Position numbers and translations under genes: made by a program. A stretch of 64,000 nt of DNA from Silene conica (lineage: Eukaryota > Streptophyta > Magnoliopsida > Caryophyllales > Caryophyllaceae): positions 9,545,031-9,609,030 of the forward strand of contig CM055311.2 in the NCBI GenBank assembly GCA_029255685.2, written 5' to 3'. The notes under the pieces were generated by a model that worked only from the letters and a program-made list of their open reading frames with translations, was not told where the DNA came from and ran no database searches. This document shows positions 20,978 through 31,412 of the stretch, piece by piece (positions within the stretch are counted from its first letter, which is position 1; each line of letters starts with the position of its first letter).

Positions 20978-22894
20978 ATTCCATATGTGAAAATATTTTC
21001 ATTATAAGTAAAAAATAATATATTACATTTTGTTTATTTTTTTTTTTGTTTGTCACGGGAATAATTTTGGCCACGAGAATTAATTTTTGGTCACGGGAAT
21101 TATTAGCCACGTGAGAATCTGTGGCTAAAATATAATTTTAGCCACGTTCTTGTTTTTCCCGTGGCTATCTGCTAGCCACGGCCACTTGGGCCACGGAAGG
21201 TGTTTCCGTGACAAAGAGCTTTAGCCACGGGAAATTAGTACTTGCGCCACGAATTTAGTCGTGGCCCGAGTGCTTAATTGTAGTTGTGTTCCTAACGGTT
21301 TATGAAGTTGGTTGAGAGCCATGCATTAGTGATTGCATGATAGTTGATGATCAGTTATTGAGATATTGTTATACTTCACATGTTTATATATGTTGGAGTA
21401 TTCTATCTGTATTGCTTGTTACGTGTCGTTACAAAAGGTGGCTAGGAGAACTCTAGTCACTCCCCACTGATTGTGGCGTACATGTTTTCATGTATGTAGG
21501 TACATGCAGGTTGGATCGGGGTTCACTTGAGAGCTAGCGAGTGATGATCCTTTCATCATATGACTTACACGTTTATCGATTAGCTAGACTCTTAGTTTTT
21601 GATACAGTTGTCTTTTGGTGCCTGTAGGGATGTTCCATCCCAGGCTGTTGTACACATTTGGTTTTCAGTACTTAGAACTGTTACTTATCTACTTTGTTTA
21701 TATCAGTTTTCAGTTTCTATTTCAGTTTAAATCTTCTCGCATGTTGTTTATGTTTAAAAAGTTTAAATTCCGCTGCATTTTTAGTACTTTGTGTGTTTTA
21801 TATTTCCGCTTTCGCGATGGGTTTTACATGATGCGCATAGATAGATAAAACATATTAGTGGCACAAACAATTCTATTGATAATATGGATAAGAAAAATTA
21901 TTGCTTATTACAAAGTTTGCCTCTATCAAAAAAAAAATATAAACAATTAGAGGATCGTTGAGCAATTTTTTCTATTATTATTATTATCAAATTTAAGATA
22001 GTCATAGATATCAATCAAGTTTCATCACTTTTGAGCATCGATGTTAAAAAGACAATACTAAGTATCTTAATATGTCGTGTGTTATTAAAAAGTCATATCT
22101 AAAATCATTTGTCACACTTATATAAATAAAAATTAAAAAAATGTTAGGTGCGAACACAAAAATAAATTAATACAAACTATTTATTTTCCTTTTCTAAATG
22201 TAGTTATTAACTACATATTTATTTAACTTTTATTTCTTTTATTTAAAAAGATGACTTTTTTGTTTTCCTCACCATTTGTAGTAGGTTACTATTTAACTTA
22301 ATTTATCATTTTTGCAAAATTTAAAATTTAGGATTTTTGACAAATTGATATAGATGATATATATTAAGACTAACATTTATTAAACTTTATAACTATGCTA
22401 CATTATTGCAATTATTAAAAAATATGTTATATACGAAATAAAATATTAAGATAAAAAGCTCTCTAATTTAATCAAAAAGTAAATTTTTAAACTTTTTACA
22501 CTAGAGAATTTATCATTCTCAATAAGAAAAAAAATAATAATCAAACATTATGCCTTAATTAAATAACATTTAAGTATTTCAAAAATCGAAACTATATATT
22601 TTTAAATGGATAAACTATTTGTTCGGACAAATCTTAACAATACAATACGACAAAATAACTATACTAACACATATAAACCCGTGAATGTCACGGGTCACAA
22701 AACTAGTTAAGTTTAATTAATCTAGGGTTTTAGTATGTGACGATATATTATAAATATATCGTCACATATCAATGTAAGCAACCGCCAAACTCAATAATAC
22801 AATTCATATGTTATAATACATCATCAGTCGTCACATACTAAAACCCTAGATTGATTAAACCTAATGATAGATGAGCCTAGGCCCAATATCCTAA

Positions 22895-24059
22895 TACAAG
22901 ATGACGTTTAAGCAGTCAAAGACAATTTATATATACATACCTTGTTTTCCAATGCTTAAGTGAAAACCTGTTTAATCGCCCTTGCTTCCGGCTGTACAAC
23001 TGGCTCGGACAGTGCTGAAACATGGTAAATTTGTCCCGAGAAGCCGCGGAAGCTTCTTGATTAATTGAGAACAATTAAGAACAAAACAACCTATTTTGTG
23101 GCGGCTATGAATAATCTTGATGATGAACGATTATGAGATGATGATGATGAACGTTGACGTGAATGATGGTGGTGACGGATGATGATTGTCTCAGGGTGAA
23201 TCCCTAAGTTAGTAGGATATTTGTTTGCCCTAGACCTATAGGATAAACAATGGCGAATTATACCCTAGATCTATAGGTTATAACTCAACCAATACTCAAT
23301 GAGTACGGACAAGTATAAGAACCTTATAATCATAAATTTGCTTGTTTATTAAAAATTCAATGTCTAAAATAAAGTGAACCATGGTCCCTATTTATAGTAA
23401 GGGACGCACGCCCAACTCGGCTGAATAGCTCGAGTTCTCCTCCATATAGGAGTCCTAATTCTATCTTAATATATCAAAGTTGATCTTTATTAATTAAATA
23501 AACTAAATAAAATCAGATTGTAACCAACTAGTAACAACCTTGTTATAACTAACTAATCCTAACTAACTTGTAACCACCTAGTTATAACTAACTTCTAACA
23601 ACCTAGGTGTAACAAACTTAGTGACTAACTTTTGGAACAAACTTGTCATAACCAACTTATAACAAACTTGTAACAAACTTAAACAAACTAATAACTAACT
23701 TATTTTAAACCCTAAATAACATAAATAATAATTAATCTCCAAAAATAGAATTGGAGTCTTGAAATAACCGTTTGAATACTCGGCCTTGGGTTTCGAGCTA
23801 GCCACCACGTCGTGGCCACCAAGTCCCCTTTGACGGTTGGTCGTCCACCCCTCTCTAACCCAACCTTCTCTTGTGACGATCTTCATAACTACCTCGTTGG
23901 GCGAAGGTCGTTGTATCCATTTAACCTTGTCTCGATAATAAAACAGCTCGTTCTTGGGTTGTAATTCGATCAAGGCTAGTATCAAGCTTCCCTTCGAGTC
24001 CCACATATAGTAATGAGACCCAGCCCTATCCATAATTGGATCACCAGTCCTGTCGTCCG
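22895..24059 (-). other. unassigned, probably LTR-like DNA with minus-strand promoter
   Basis: No gene can be supported. A TATA box (TATAAATAG on minus, 23388-23396) is followed by a stretch that looks like an LTR leader, and upstream of it (23510-23700) is a run of degenerate TAACTAACTTGTAACAAAC-type units. This resembles U3-R of a gypsy-like LTR on the minus strand, but I see no ends. An open frame at 23695-24033 does not resemble a known family. A 47-base open, splice-flanked stretch at about 22975-23025 is exon-like by chance or descent; it is not enough to call. Confidence 0.35.
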
Positions 24060-24785
24060 TATTCTACACCAGTGAGTTAATACCAAGATTAGATGCCATC
24101 CACAGTCTTTTTAATACAGAGCAATCTCTAAACAAGCGTTCTGCAGATTCTACACCAGTGTCATGGTTACAAAGGCAGCATTTAATCGTAGTATCCTTTA
24201 TCCTCTTTGCTATTTCACTTCCCATAGGCAATGTATCAGTTAGGATTTTCCACAAGAGCAATTTTCATTTTACCCGTCCCACCATAGTCCAGAGTCTTTT
24301 TTTTAATGAACACCGCCCTTCATCCCACAATCTCGATTTGTCCTTTTCGCTTCATTTCTCTTCTAAGTACCTTTTAATAGCATAGTAGTATCCTTGTTTC
24401 ACCCTGTATATGTCCCATCCCTTGAAACTGTCAAAAGCAATGGTCATAGTTGTTTATTTTAGGAATCCGAAATGCTCTTATTTTTGCAGCAGTCTCAGGC
24501 TGGAAGAAGGTGTCAAGTCGTTCACCATTCCATCCCCGTGCATGTAATAAGTTACCTACTTTCATGAAACGGATTGAGGGTTCCTCAAGTAAAAGTGTTG
24601 TATGTAGAATATTTGCCGATTCTCCATCTACGCATCTATCAGTAATCACATCGATCTCAAAACTGAATCCCACCTTCCACACGTGGAATTTTAGCACAAC
24701 GAGTTTAACTTGTGCACTATATATAATATATCCATCCTTCAAGCCTAGGGGCAGTTGCTTTGGGCCATTTGTGTAAGGGATCGTA
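24060..24785 (-). pseudogene. LINE ORF2 fragment (linker and zf-RVT domain)
   Basis: Minus-strand remnant of a plant L1-type ORF2 covering the region between the RT and the end of the zinc-binding zf-RVT domain. Recognisable pieces are VGNLLHARGWNGERLDTFF, then KILTDTLPMGSEIAKRIKD and CCLCNHDTGVESAERLF, the CxxC..H..C type zinc motif. The reading frame is broken by several stops between these pieces (for example after EKYLEEK-like sequence near 24350 and before KLLLWKIL near 24265). Neither end of the element, poly-A nor TSD is visible. It is an old fragment. Confidence 0.75.
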
Positions 24786-25415
24786 TTATTCGTATTAAGG
24801 TATAAGAATTAATGATTGAATATCAACTATAATCACATAAAATTAAGCTTTTGATTAAACAAACTTTTTATCATGAAGATTTTAGTCCTCTACATACCCT
24901 GGGCTCTGGTCCATTACTTTTTGATGAAATAGATTATTGAATCACACTTAAATCCATGCTTGTACATATTAACGCAGTACCAATTTGCGATTGAATTATT
25001 AAGGTTAGACATAGTTAATGCGATTGTATGTTGAAGTAATATCATTAATTTGTACCAAAATTAGGTCTCCAATGTTGTTATCTAGGGGCAACTTGGGTCA
25101 GGTTTAGTCTGAGCAAAGGAATTGGGTTTTAAAAATGCTTTTATTGGGCCTTAAAAATGTTTTTATTCTCTCAACACAAAAAGGATAGTGTAGTGATTCC
25201 AAATTTGTCTATTAGCTAGGAAGCCCGAGTTCGGCTCCTACTATAATAATTTTCTTAACTTTGTTTTTATTTTAAAATTTGAAGGGCTCCATTTTATTGT
25301 TGCTCGGCACCTTCGAATTATTTGAGACGCGTCTATTATTATTCTTCGAGATTTAATGTTATGCGTAGTGATGAACATTGACTTATGTAAGAAAATGGCA
25401 TTTGATTCTCTTTGA
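24786..25415. other. AT-rich DNA, no gene
   Basis: About 630 bases without a supported gene. At 25185-25250 a sequence with weak A-box (GATAGTGTAGTG) and B-box (GAGTTCGGCTCC) resemblance may be a decayed SINE, but ends and TSD are missing. Confidence 0.4.
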
Positions 25416-25424
25416 GCATACAAG

Positions 25425-25814
25425 CTATGTAGCACGGACACTTCTCCTAATTAGTCTTCCCGTGTCCGACACCGTGTCCGACAGTCGGATACCCGACACT
25501 TGTTGGACACATGGCTAAACATATTATAGTATGTGCGAGGAATAAAATTTCAAAAAAGATCAAGTAAAAGATGAGTTTGGGTAGAAAAATGAGAATTAGT
25601 TATAGTAAAGTCGAATTGTATATTTACTTGTTTAGATTTGACTTCAAATACACGATAAAAATAAAATTATACCTTATTTATAACAATAAAATATATATTT
25701 TATTATATTTAAATGTCGTGTCCCGTATCCTAAATTTCATGGGATGTCGTGTCCCGTGTCCCGTGTCCGTGTTCGTGTCCGTGTCCGTGTCCGTGTCCGT
25801 TTTGGTGTTACCTA
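25425..25814. mobile_element. MULE-type MITE with 9-bp TSD gcatacaag
   Basis: Flanked by gcatacaag at 25416-25424 and 25815-25823. Ends are imperfect inverted repeats (CTATGTAGCACGGACAC and, from the right, TAGGTAACACCAAAACGGACAC). The right end carries about eight GTGTCC/GTGTCCGT tandem units (25745-25800), and the left has CGTGTCCGACACCGTGTCCG. A 9-bp duplication is the signature of Mutator-like elements. No transposase is present at 390 bp. Confidence 0.85.
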
Positions 25815-26026
25815 GCATACAAGTCTCTTTGTTAATGTGATATTTATTACAAGTTTGCGACGGATTTAGTACTATTAATATAAGCAAATAAAATAAAGCA
25901 AGTGATATCCTCTGGATATTTTGCTCTTGATTTACTGTATTTATCTATGTGAGTAATATTTAATCCGCCGAAACTTACAACTGATACACCGAAAAATGGG
26001 TGTTTGTGTTTTTAGGAAGGTACAAC

Positions 26027-26872
26027 TAGGGATGGCAGCGGGTCGGGTACCCAACCCAGACCCTTAGGGTCGGACCCTAATGGGTCGGGTATGGGTTTGA
26101 ATATTTGGGACCCGCTCGGGTATGGGTCGGGTATGGGTCCAATATAAAAAATGTAGGGTCGGGTCAGGGTCTAACTATTGAGACCCGCCCCGCCCCGTGG
26201 ACCCGTGTATCTTTTTTTTTTAAAAAAAAAAAAATTAAAATCATAAATTAACTAGTCAACTTACGTTCCCAGGGTCATTTTTTAAAATACTCTCGTCTCT
26301 TATGATGTTTGAGACTAACAGTGAATGTCATTAGAACTACATGTGAGCTAAAATAATAGCTGTGATGTCGCGTCTATCATGAAATTGTTCCTTAATCAAC
26401 ATGGAGAGCACCTCTTTACAATTGTAAGATTAAAAATATATGCTTAGTTGCTTACAATTGGTGGTTTGCTGGTACATTGGTACCTCATGTTTCTCATAAT
26501 ACTTTAATAGGGACATGTGAGATTAAAAATATAAGCTTACAGTTGGTTTGATTATGTTTGTTAATTGTCAAACAATTTCTTTGTGTTTGGTATTTGTTAT
26601 TTGTTAGAGATTTAAGAATTTTTCCAGGACTTTGTAATACTTTAATTAAGATTTTGTAATTTAATTTGAACCTTGGTACATTTTATCGAAGGATTCGTTA
26701 AAAAACGTTGGACTCTAGGGTAGACCCTATCCAGACCCAGACCCGTTAGGGTCGGGTATGGGTCCATTGATTTCAGACCCTGCCGGGTATGGGTCGGGTA
26801 TGGGTCTAAGGATTTTTAGGTCGGGTCGGGTCTTGCCGAACCCTACCCAGACCCTACCCATTGCCATCCCTA
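26027..26872. mobile_element. non-autonomous hAT element with 8-bp TSD ggtacaac
   Basis: Flanked by ggtacaac at 26019-26026 and 26873-26880. Terminal inverted repeats start TAGGGATGGCA, the usual end of plant hAT elements. Both subterminal regions are full of GGGTCGGGTATGGGT repeats, and the middle is AT-rich without a coding region. 846 bp. Confidence 0.9.
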
Positions 26873-26880
26873 GGTACAAC

Positions 26881-27336
26881 TGTACAAGATCTTCACTCAA
26901 CAATAAAGAATGCATAAATTCTTTAATCAAAATCTAATATGCATTCGTCACTTCTTATCAAACTTTGACTTTGTATATGTAGGAGCCTACTAGGACCTAC
27001 GAAGTATATGTGAAGCAGTGAAGGAATGCAACATCTTTTGACTTTTTATTTTTTTAATTTTATTGTCAGATAAATATATCTTGATTTAAGAGTGATTTTT
27101 AAAGAAAATTGTAGGGTCAAAGGATATATTGGAAAAGCCTAGCATCACATGATCACATCCATAAGCAATATTACTCGGATTCTTCGGGAAAATATAGCAA
27201 ATCATCTTATAAACTTGATAATATGTATAATTAAGTCTTTTAACTTATAAATATAGCAAATTGATTTCATAAGTATCTTTTAGTGTAAATTTATTAACCA
27301 CATATCTTATTTTTTAAATATACTAAAGTAAATATT
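26881..27336. other. AT-rich DNA, no gene
   Basis: About 455 bases between the hAT element and the solo LTR. I see no gene, repeat end or RNA feature. Confidence 0.5.
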
Positions 27337-28178
27337 TTAATTGACACGTATGTTGTGTATACGGTCAAAGATAATCCTAGGTACAACTAACAGAAGCTAG
27401 TGGTAGTAGGGTCGAATCCCACAGGAAGGCAGAGTCTTAACTTAAGGTCAACTCATTGATCACTGGGGGGGGGGGGGGGGGGGGTTGTTGTTTGTTGATT
27501 AAGAAAATATGTCAAGAATCGGGTCACCGCGGTAATTCATGTCTTGCGAAAATACTAGGCCAGTCAAATCATTGATACGGTGGATAGTGATTAGCTCCTT
27601 TCGGTCTCAAACCGCTCTAGACTCCCCAACCAATCTCTCGATCCAGGAAGGTTATATCGATTGTCCTAAGCAAGCCTACTCTACCAATCTTTCGATCTAG
27701 GTGAAGTTTTACTAGATAAACCGGTCTCATGCATGCACTCAATCAAGTAGTTTTCTGGTTATATTGCTTATTAAAACACCTCGTCGCAGAGACGACTAAC
27801 ATGTGAATCCTACGACATTATGACCGCAACTTCCCTCATCCTAACATATTAAGAAACTTACCTACTCATGGCTTTGGGATCTAAACTAACCATTGCAATA
27901 CTAATTAAATACGACATAGCAAAATATGAAAATAAACTAATAACGACAATAGAAATAAACTAAAACGTAAATAAGAGAAAGGATTAAGAAAAGTTACAAT
28001 AATAAGGCAAGGTGGCAAAGAATGATGAACGAACGAAGATCTGGAAATATTACCGTAAACCAAATGCTTAACAAAACCTAAAACTGCTACTGTGTTTGTA
28101 AATCTCAAAATGAAAGAGTAAACTAAGATTAGTGAAAAGTGAATACTAAAAAGTTATCTGATTAGTGTTAACCTAATC

Positions 28179-28187
28179 CTTATATAG
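28179..28187 (-). promoter_or_regulatory. TATA box of the 27.3-28.75 kb LTR
   Basis: Minus strand CTATATAAG. It lies about 65 bases downstream (in transcription sense) of the nearest CTCGATCGAG-type palindrome, which places the palindromes in the upstream promoter region. Confidence 0.5.
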
Positions 28188-28254
28188 AGAGATTAGGTTA
28201 CACTACTTATTTTAACCTAAAAACTGAAATGCGGAATCCGGGGTCTTAAGTGAA

Positions 28255-28445
28255 TTGCTCGATCCAGTTCAAGAATTACTCGATCGAGCATTTTTCCTTC
28301 CACAGGCCTTCGATCGAAGCCTCAATGTCTTCGATCCCACTGCATCTTCTGTATTCCCCTCGATCGAGTAAGGGATCACTCGATCGAGCTCTTCCTCTGC
28401 AGAATCACTTCGATCGAGCAAATATCAGAGCTCGATCGAAGCTTT
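28255..28445. repeat. cluster of CTCGATCGAG palindromes
   Basis: At least seven full or near copies of CTCGATCGAG, TTCGATCGAA or one-base variants within 190 bases (about 28257, 28278, 28310, 28330, 28358, 28379, 28410, 28430). Spacing is irregular. All share the self-complementary TCGATCGA core. They lie in U3 upstream of the TATA box at 28179-28187. Confidence 0.8.
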
Positions 28446-28758
28446 ATCAATCCAGGTTGCTCGTTTGTTGTCCCAGTTGCTTTTGTGCTTCGTTTTCCTT
28501 CTGGTTTAGGCTCCTTTCCTCTGAATATTGCACTTCTGAGGCTCTCAAGTTCCTGGTCCAAGTTTCATCTTCTAAAAGTAGCTTACTTGCGACTGATTGG
28601 CATGGTTTTCGCGACTTTCGTATACTTTCCTGCAAAATAACAAGAAAAACACAAAGAAGTGAATTCGGGGTAAAACAGTGCATAAAACGTGTGTAATTGC
28701 ATGGAAATGTGTGCCAAAAGACGCTCAAAAGTGTATATAATATGCACGCATCATTAAT

Positions 28759-29529
28759 ATTATTGAAATTAAAATTATTGATCAAATATTAATTCTAACA
28801 TTCTTAATTATTAGAATGCATGATTAAATATTTTGTTCTACTCATTTTGGTGAAGAATATTCATAATATGAGAATTTTCAGTGGAGTTAAAACGAAAAGT
28901 TATGTGACTGAATTTTTCCCTGTATTAAATTTAATTCACATATTTCGTTAAATATGTAAATACTTTTATTTTTATTTTTATGACATATATTTTGAATGAT
29001 TTTTATAATAGAAAATAATAGATTTTAATTAAAACAAATAGTAAAAAACTTAATTTGTGTTTAATTGTACATTTTTAAAAATTTATAGGACTAATTTGTT
29101 ATATCCCTTTGTGTTCCATGATTTTGAACAAGTTTTTTTGAGTAATACAATTGGTCGTTTATAGATAAGTGGTGAGGATTATATGTCCCATTTAATGTTA
29201 CATTTATATTCAATGACAATTATAATATGTTAGATTGTTAGTCCTTCACAGATCAATAGAAGAAATAAATTAATATAATTATTATCAACTATTTTATGTC
29301 AGTCCTTGTGACATATGAACGAAATAAAAAATCACAAATTCTTGTTTCAAATTATGCATATCTGTTTGAGATAATAAGACGGGTCAAATAGCTAGGACTT
29401 TATATATAAGAAAAAATAAAATGCCTAGATATTAGCCAAAAAAACTTGTCTTATCTATGCAAGTCGAGTTTATTTGACCCGTTTTAGTCTTAAAACGGTT
29501 ATATCTTTTCTAAAAAGACTTAAATAAAA
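28759..29529. other. AT-rich DNA with a possible small MITE
   Basis: No gene. At 29375-29492 TAAGACGGGTCAAATA faces TATTTGACCCGTTTTAGTC about 80 bases away, a possible small MITE or simple hairpin; no convincing TSD is visible. Confidence 0.4.
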
Positions 29530-29905
29530 GGGTTAATTTATAAACAATACCAATATAAGGACCCTTTTTCATAATCAGTACCAACATAATTGATAATTAG
29601 TAATCATAACAAAATATTAACGTTTTTTCTACGATAGGTATAAAGTCACGTGAAAATCTCATGCTAACGTACTTGAAGAGGTCCAAAAAGCCATTATTCA
29701 AGTACAAACCTCTACTCACTCAACTCCAAAATCATTATCTTAGATAAAAACGCCTTTTAAAGTAGAAAAAAACTAGAGTAAAAAGACGACTTGGTACCTA
29801 ACGTAGAAAAAAGCTAATATCTTGGTACTGATTATTAATTATTGATTTTGTTGGTATTGATTATGAAAAAGAGAACTAAAGTTAGTAACGTTTATCAATT
29901 TACCC
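29530..29905. mobile_element. TIR element with ~80-bp inverted repeats
   Basis: The left 75-80 bases (GGGTTAATTTATAAACAATACC, and further TTTTTCATAATCAGTACC) match the reverse complement of the right end (GGGTAAATTGATAAACG, CTTTTTCATAATCAATACC). The total is 376 bp with no coding sequence. Flanks are A-rich (AAATAAAA and AAAAAAAT), so the TSD cannot be settled. Long TIRs suggest a MULE-derived MITE. Confidence 0.7.
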
Positions 29906-29960
29906 AAAAAAATTGCTACATAGAGTAGAACTTGTCTGATTTGTATCATGTTCCAATGAG

Positions 29961-30487
29961 TGTTGCAATAATACTCTTTTTCACATTGCAACATCGCTCA
30001 CAATGTAATAGCTCTTCTCATTAACTCTTTCTTTTATGGATCTTCCTCACTTTCTCTACCACCAAATACATTTCACCTTTTATATTACTATTGTATTTAA
30101 TAGGATTTTAATAATGGACACAATCAATTTGGTTGTTTATGATCCTATTTATCACCATATTAATCTACCCATTATGGTGTGATTTAATGGGTGTATATGG
30201 TGCATCTCTAATTCCTCTTGTAACTCCTCTATGTGAGGTGATTATAAATAAGATAAAATATGTGGTTTGTGTAATCATTATGTTTATCTTATACAACACA
30301 TAATACACACACAAAAAATACAATCTCTAGAGGCTAAGTGTACCATCGTTACGAGACTTGGGATTTGAGGCGTGGAAATATTCCAGGACTCCGGTAGCCG
30401 CCGGAGGTACGATATACAGTTGTGGGCAGTTAGTGAACACAATGATCCGATCGCTTCCACATAAAGGTATGTCCTTGTTTACCTACA
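29961..30487 (+). repeat. copia D LTR (5')
   Basis: A 527-bp TG...CA repeat with promoter-like TTATAAATAAG at about 30242 and the strong block GTGTACCATCGTTACGAG in the R/U5 part. No second copy in the window. Confidence 0.6.
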
Positions 30488-30488
30488 G

Positions 30489-30500
30489 TGATATCAGAGC
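30489..30500 (+). promoter_or_regulatory. primer-binding site of copia D
   Basis: TGATATCAGAGC, one base different from the standard TGGTATCAGAGC complementary to initiator tRNA-Met, one base after the LTR end. Confidence 0.65.
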
Positions 30501-31412
30501 AAATGTGTTTTGCTTCTATCCCTACCGTTATTCGTTTTATGCGTCAAAATGTCATAATTATTAGAAACTATGATAAATCATATGTCATATATCCCAATTA
30601 TATGCATTGCTTTGTGCTCACACACATAATATGTTAATGCTAGAGCATTATGTTTTTAATAAGAAGTAATTTGCATATCTTGATATATAATATGAGAATA
30701 CTATTTGTTTTGTGTTTTCCTTCCTATCACGCATATCCTGCAATTACGAGTTATATGCATTTTGATCAAGTGATGGGGTCAAGTCTTTGTGACTGACTAT
30801 AAGATCTAAGTTTTTCATTAGCCTATGTGGCTTGTATATATGATCTAAATTTTTCGTCAGCCTATGCGGCTAGTGCATTCGGGGAACCGTCCGTCGTGCC
30901 TATCTGAAACCCACTTCGCCAAGAGCCACCATCCTGATTATATGGTGTCCTAGATGTCGCGTATAAGTCACGTGCCTTCTAGTTGTAAAATTCATAACCG
31001 TGTACGTTTTGAGCCACGATGGAGCGAGCCTCCATGACAAATGTAAATCGTAATCTTAGTTGTCTTTTTGTGAAGAATTAGCAAAAGACAAATGTTGAAG
31101 GAATTAACAACCTTATAGTTTTTGGGCAAAAGAAATGACAGTGGTCGTTTGATACTACGTTGCTTTGTCGATACTCGTATATGATATGTTCATATAATTC
31201 TAGCTCTATATTATGTGATTGTGTTACATATTTTTTTAGACCATATAAATATGTTTTATATGAATAATTAAATATCTAAATGTTTTTAATCATATCCGAT
31301 AGCTTTTGTTTGAATATGTTTCGTGAAATTCATTTACGCTAATTAATTTAGTAAGTTATATAAGGGGGCGTTTGGTTAGAGAAAGAGAAAGAGAAACGAA
31401 ATAAGAAAGAGT

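Larger units (their letters stand above)
18231..21288. mobile_element. non-autonomous CACTA (En/Spm) element, TSD ttc
   Basis: Left end CACTACAACAAAATGACAC, right end the inverted CACAACTACAATTAAGCAC, with the 3-bp duplication ttc at 18228-18230 and 21289-21291. Both ends are packed with short direct and inverted GCCACG/CGTGGCTAA subterminal repeats, as in CACTA elements, where they bind transposase. A second left-end-like sequence (CACTACAACAATTTGACAC) starts at 19153, so a nested or duplicated end is present. The interior is AT-rich and has no transposase. A LINE tail and a SINE are inserted in it. Confidence 0.85.
15921..21828 (+). mobile_element. gypsy-type solo LTR with TSD tgatg (contains a CACTA)
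   Basis: Begins TGTAACATCCC and ends GGGTTTTACA, flanked by tgatg at 15916-15920 and 21829-21833. Without the CACTA element (18231-21288 plus one TSD copy) it is about 2.85 kb. One LTR and no internal region are seen, so it is a solo LTR left by recombination. It carries GC-rich palindrome clusters (16885-17192), an array of covarying hairpins (17488-18045) and a duplicated GNRA hairpin. A TATA-like TTTATATATG lies at about 21382. Lineage (Tekay-like) is inferred only from the TGTAACATCCC start. Confidence 0.85.
14323..22706 (+). mobile_element. non-autonomous Helitron
   Basis: Starts TCTATAAAATCTTATTAAAA after an A and ends CTAG before a T, with the hairpin ACCCGTGAATGTCACGGGT about 10 bases upstream of the end (22677-22695). 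These are the canonical Helitron termini. No target-site duplication is expected or seen. The intact right arm of the split MITE reads ATCTATCATTAGG, i.e. the empty site A|T, which fixes both boundaries. Without the LTR nested at 15921-21828 the Helitron is about 2.5 kb, very AT-rich, with repeated 'aatgtgac.tg.ca' units near the 5' end (14358-14455). No Rep/helicase gene is present, so movement depended on an autonomous relative. Confidence 0.88.
14288..22894. mobile_element. MITE with ~70-bp TIRs, split by a Helitron
   Basis: After removal of the Helitron (14323-22706) the two parts form a 223-bp element flanked by TA on each side (14286-14287, 22895-22896). Its terminal inverted repeats start TTAGGATATTGGGCCTA and continue through TAGGCTCATCTATCA to CTAGGGTTTTAGTATGTGACGA. 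The left arm is broken by the Helitron, while the right arm (about 22829-22894) is continuous, which shows the original order. TA flanks suggest Tc1/mariner- or Harbinger-type mobilisation; the class is not certain. Confidence 0.8.
27342..28753 (-). mobile_element. solo LTR with TSD ttaat
   Basis: On the plus strand it runs from TGACACGTATG to CACGCATCA and is flanked by ttaat (27337-27341, 28754-28758). On the minus strand it begins TGATGCGTGCATATTATA, a start seen in many plant gypsy-like LTRs, and ends after the block 'gtggtagtagggtcgaatccc' in reverse. A TATA box on minus lies at 28179-28187, preceded by a cluster of CTCGATCGAG palindromes. A poly-G run (27466-27484) is present. The superfamily (gypsy) is inferred. 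Confidence 0.85.
29961..31371 (+). mobile_element. copia D: 5' LTR and leader only
   Basis: The LTR starts TGTTGCAATAATAC (29961) and ends TTTACCTACA (30487). It is followed by TGATATCAGAGC (30489-30500), which matches the tRNA-iMet primer-binding site at 11 of 12 positions. About 870 bases of leader follow, ending where a TIR element begins at 31372. The gag-pol part, if it exists, lies beyond the nested insertions. The superfamily is inferred from the LTR and PBS. Confidence 0.65.

Noticed and set aside
22975-23025. Possible host exon (LSEPVVQPEARAIKQ on minus) between AG and GT
   Set aside because: Only 47 bases, no adjoining exons that continue it. Chance splice signals are common.
23695-24033. 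112-aa minus-strand open frame
   Set aside because: No recognised family, no neighbouring exon or splice support, located in probable LTR-like DNA.
25185-25250. Decayed SINE or tRNA-like sequence
   Set aside because: Weak A- and B-box resemblance only; no poly-A, no TSD, no second copy.
28250-28785. Open frames of 148 aa (plus) and 112 aa (minus)
   Set aside because: Both lie inside a solo LTR with a proven TSD and have no recognisable domain.
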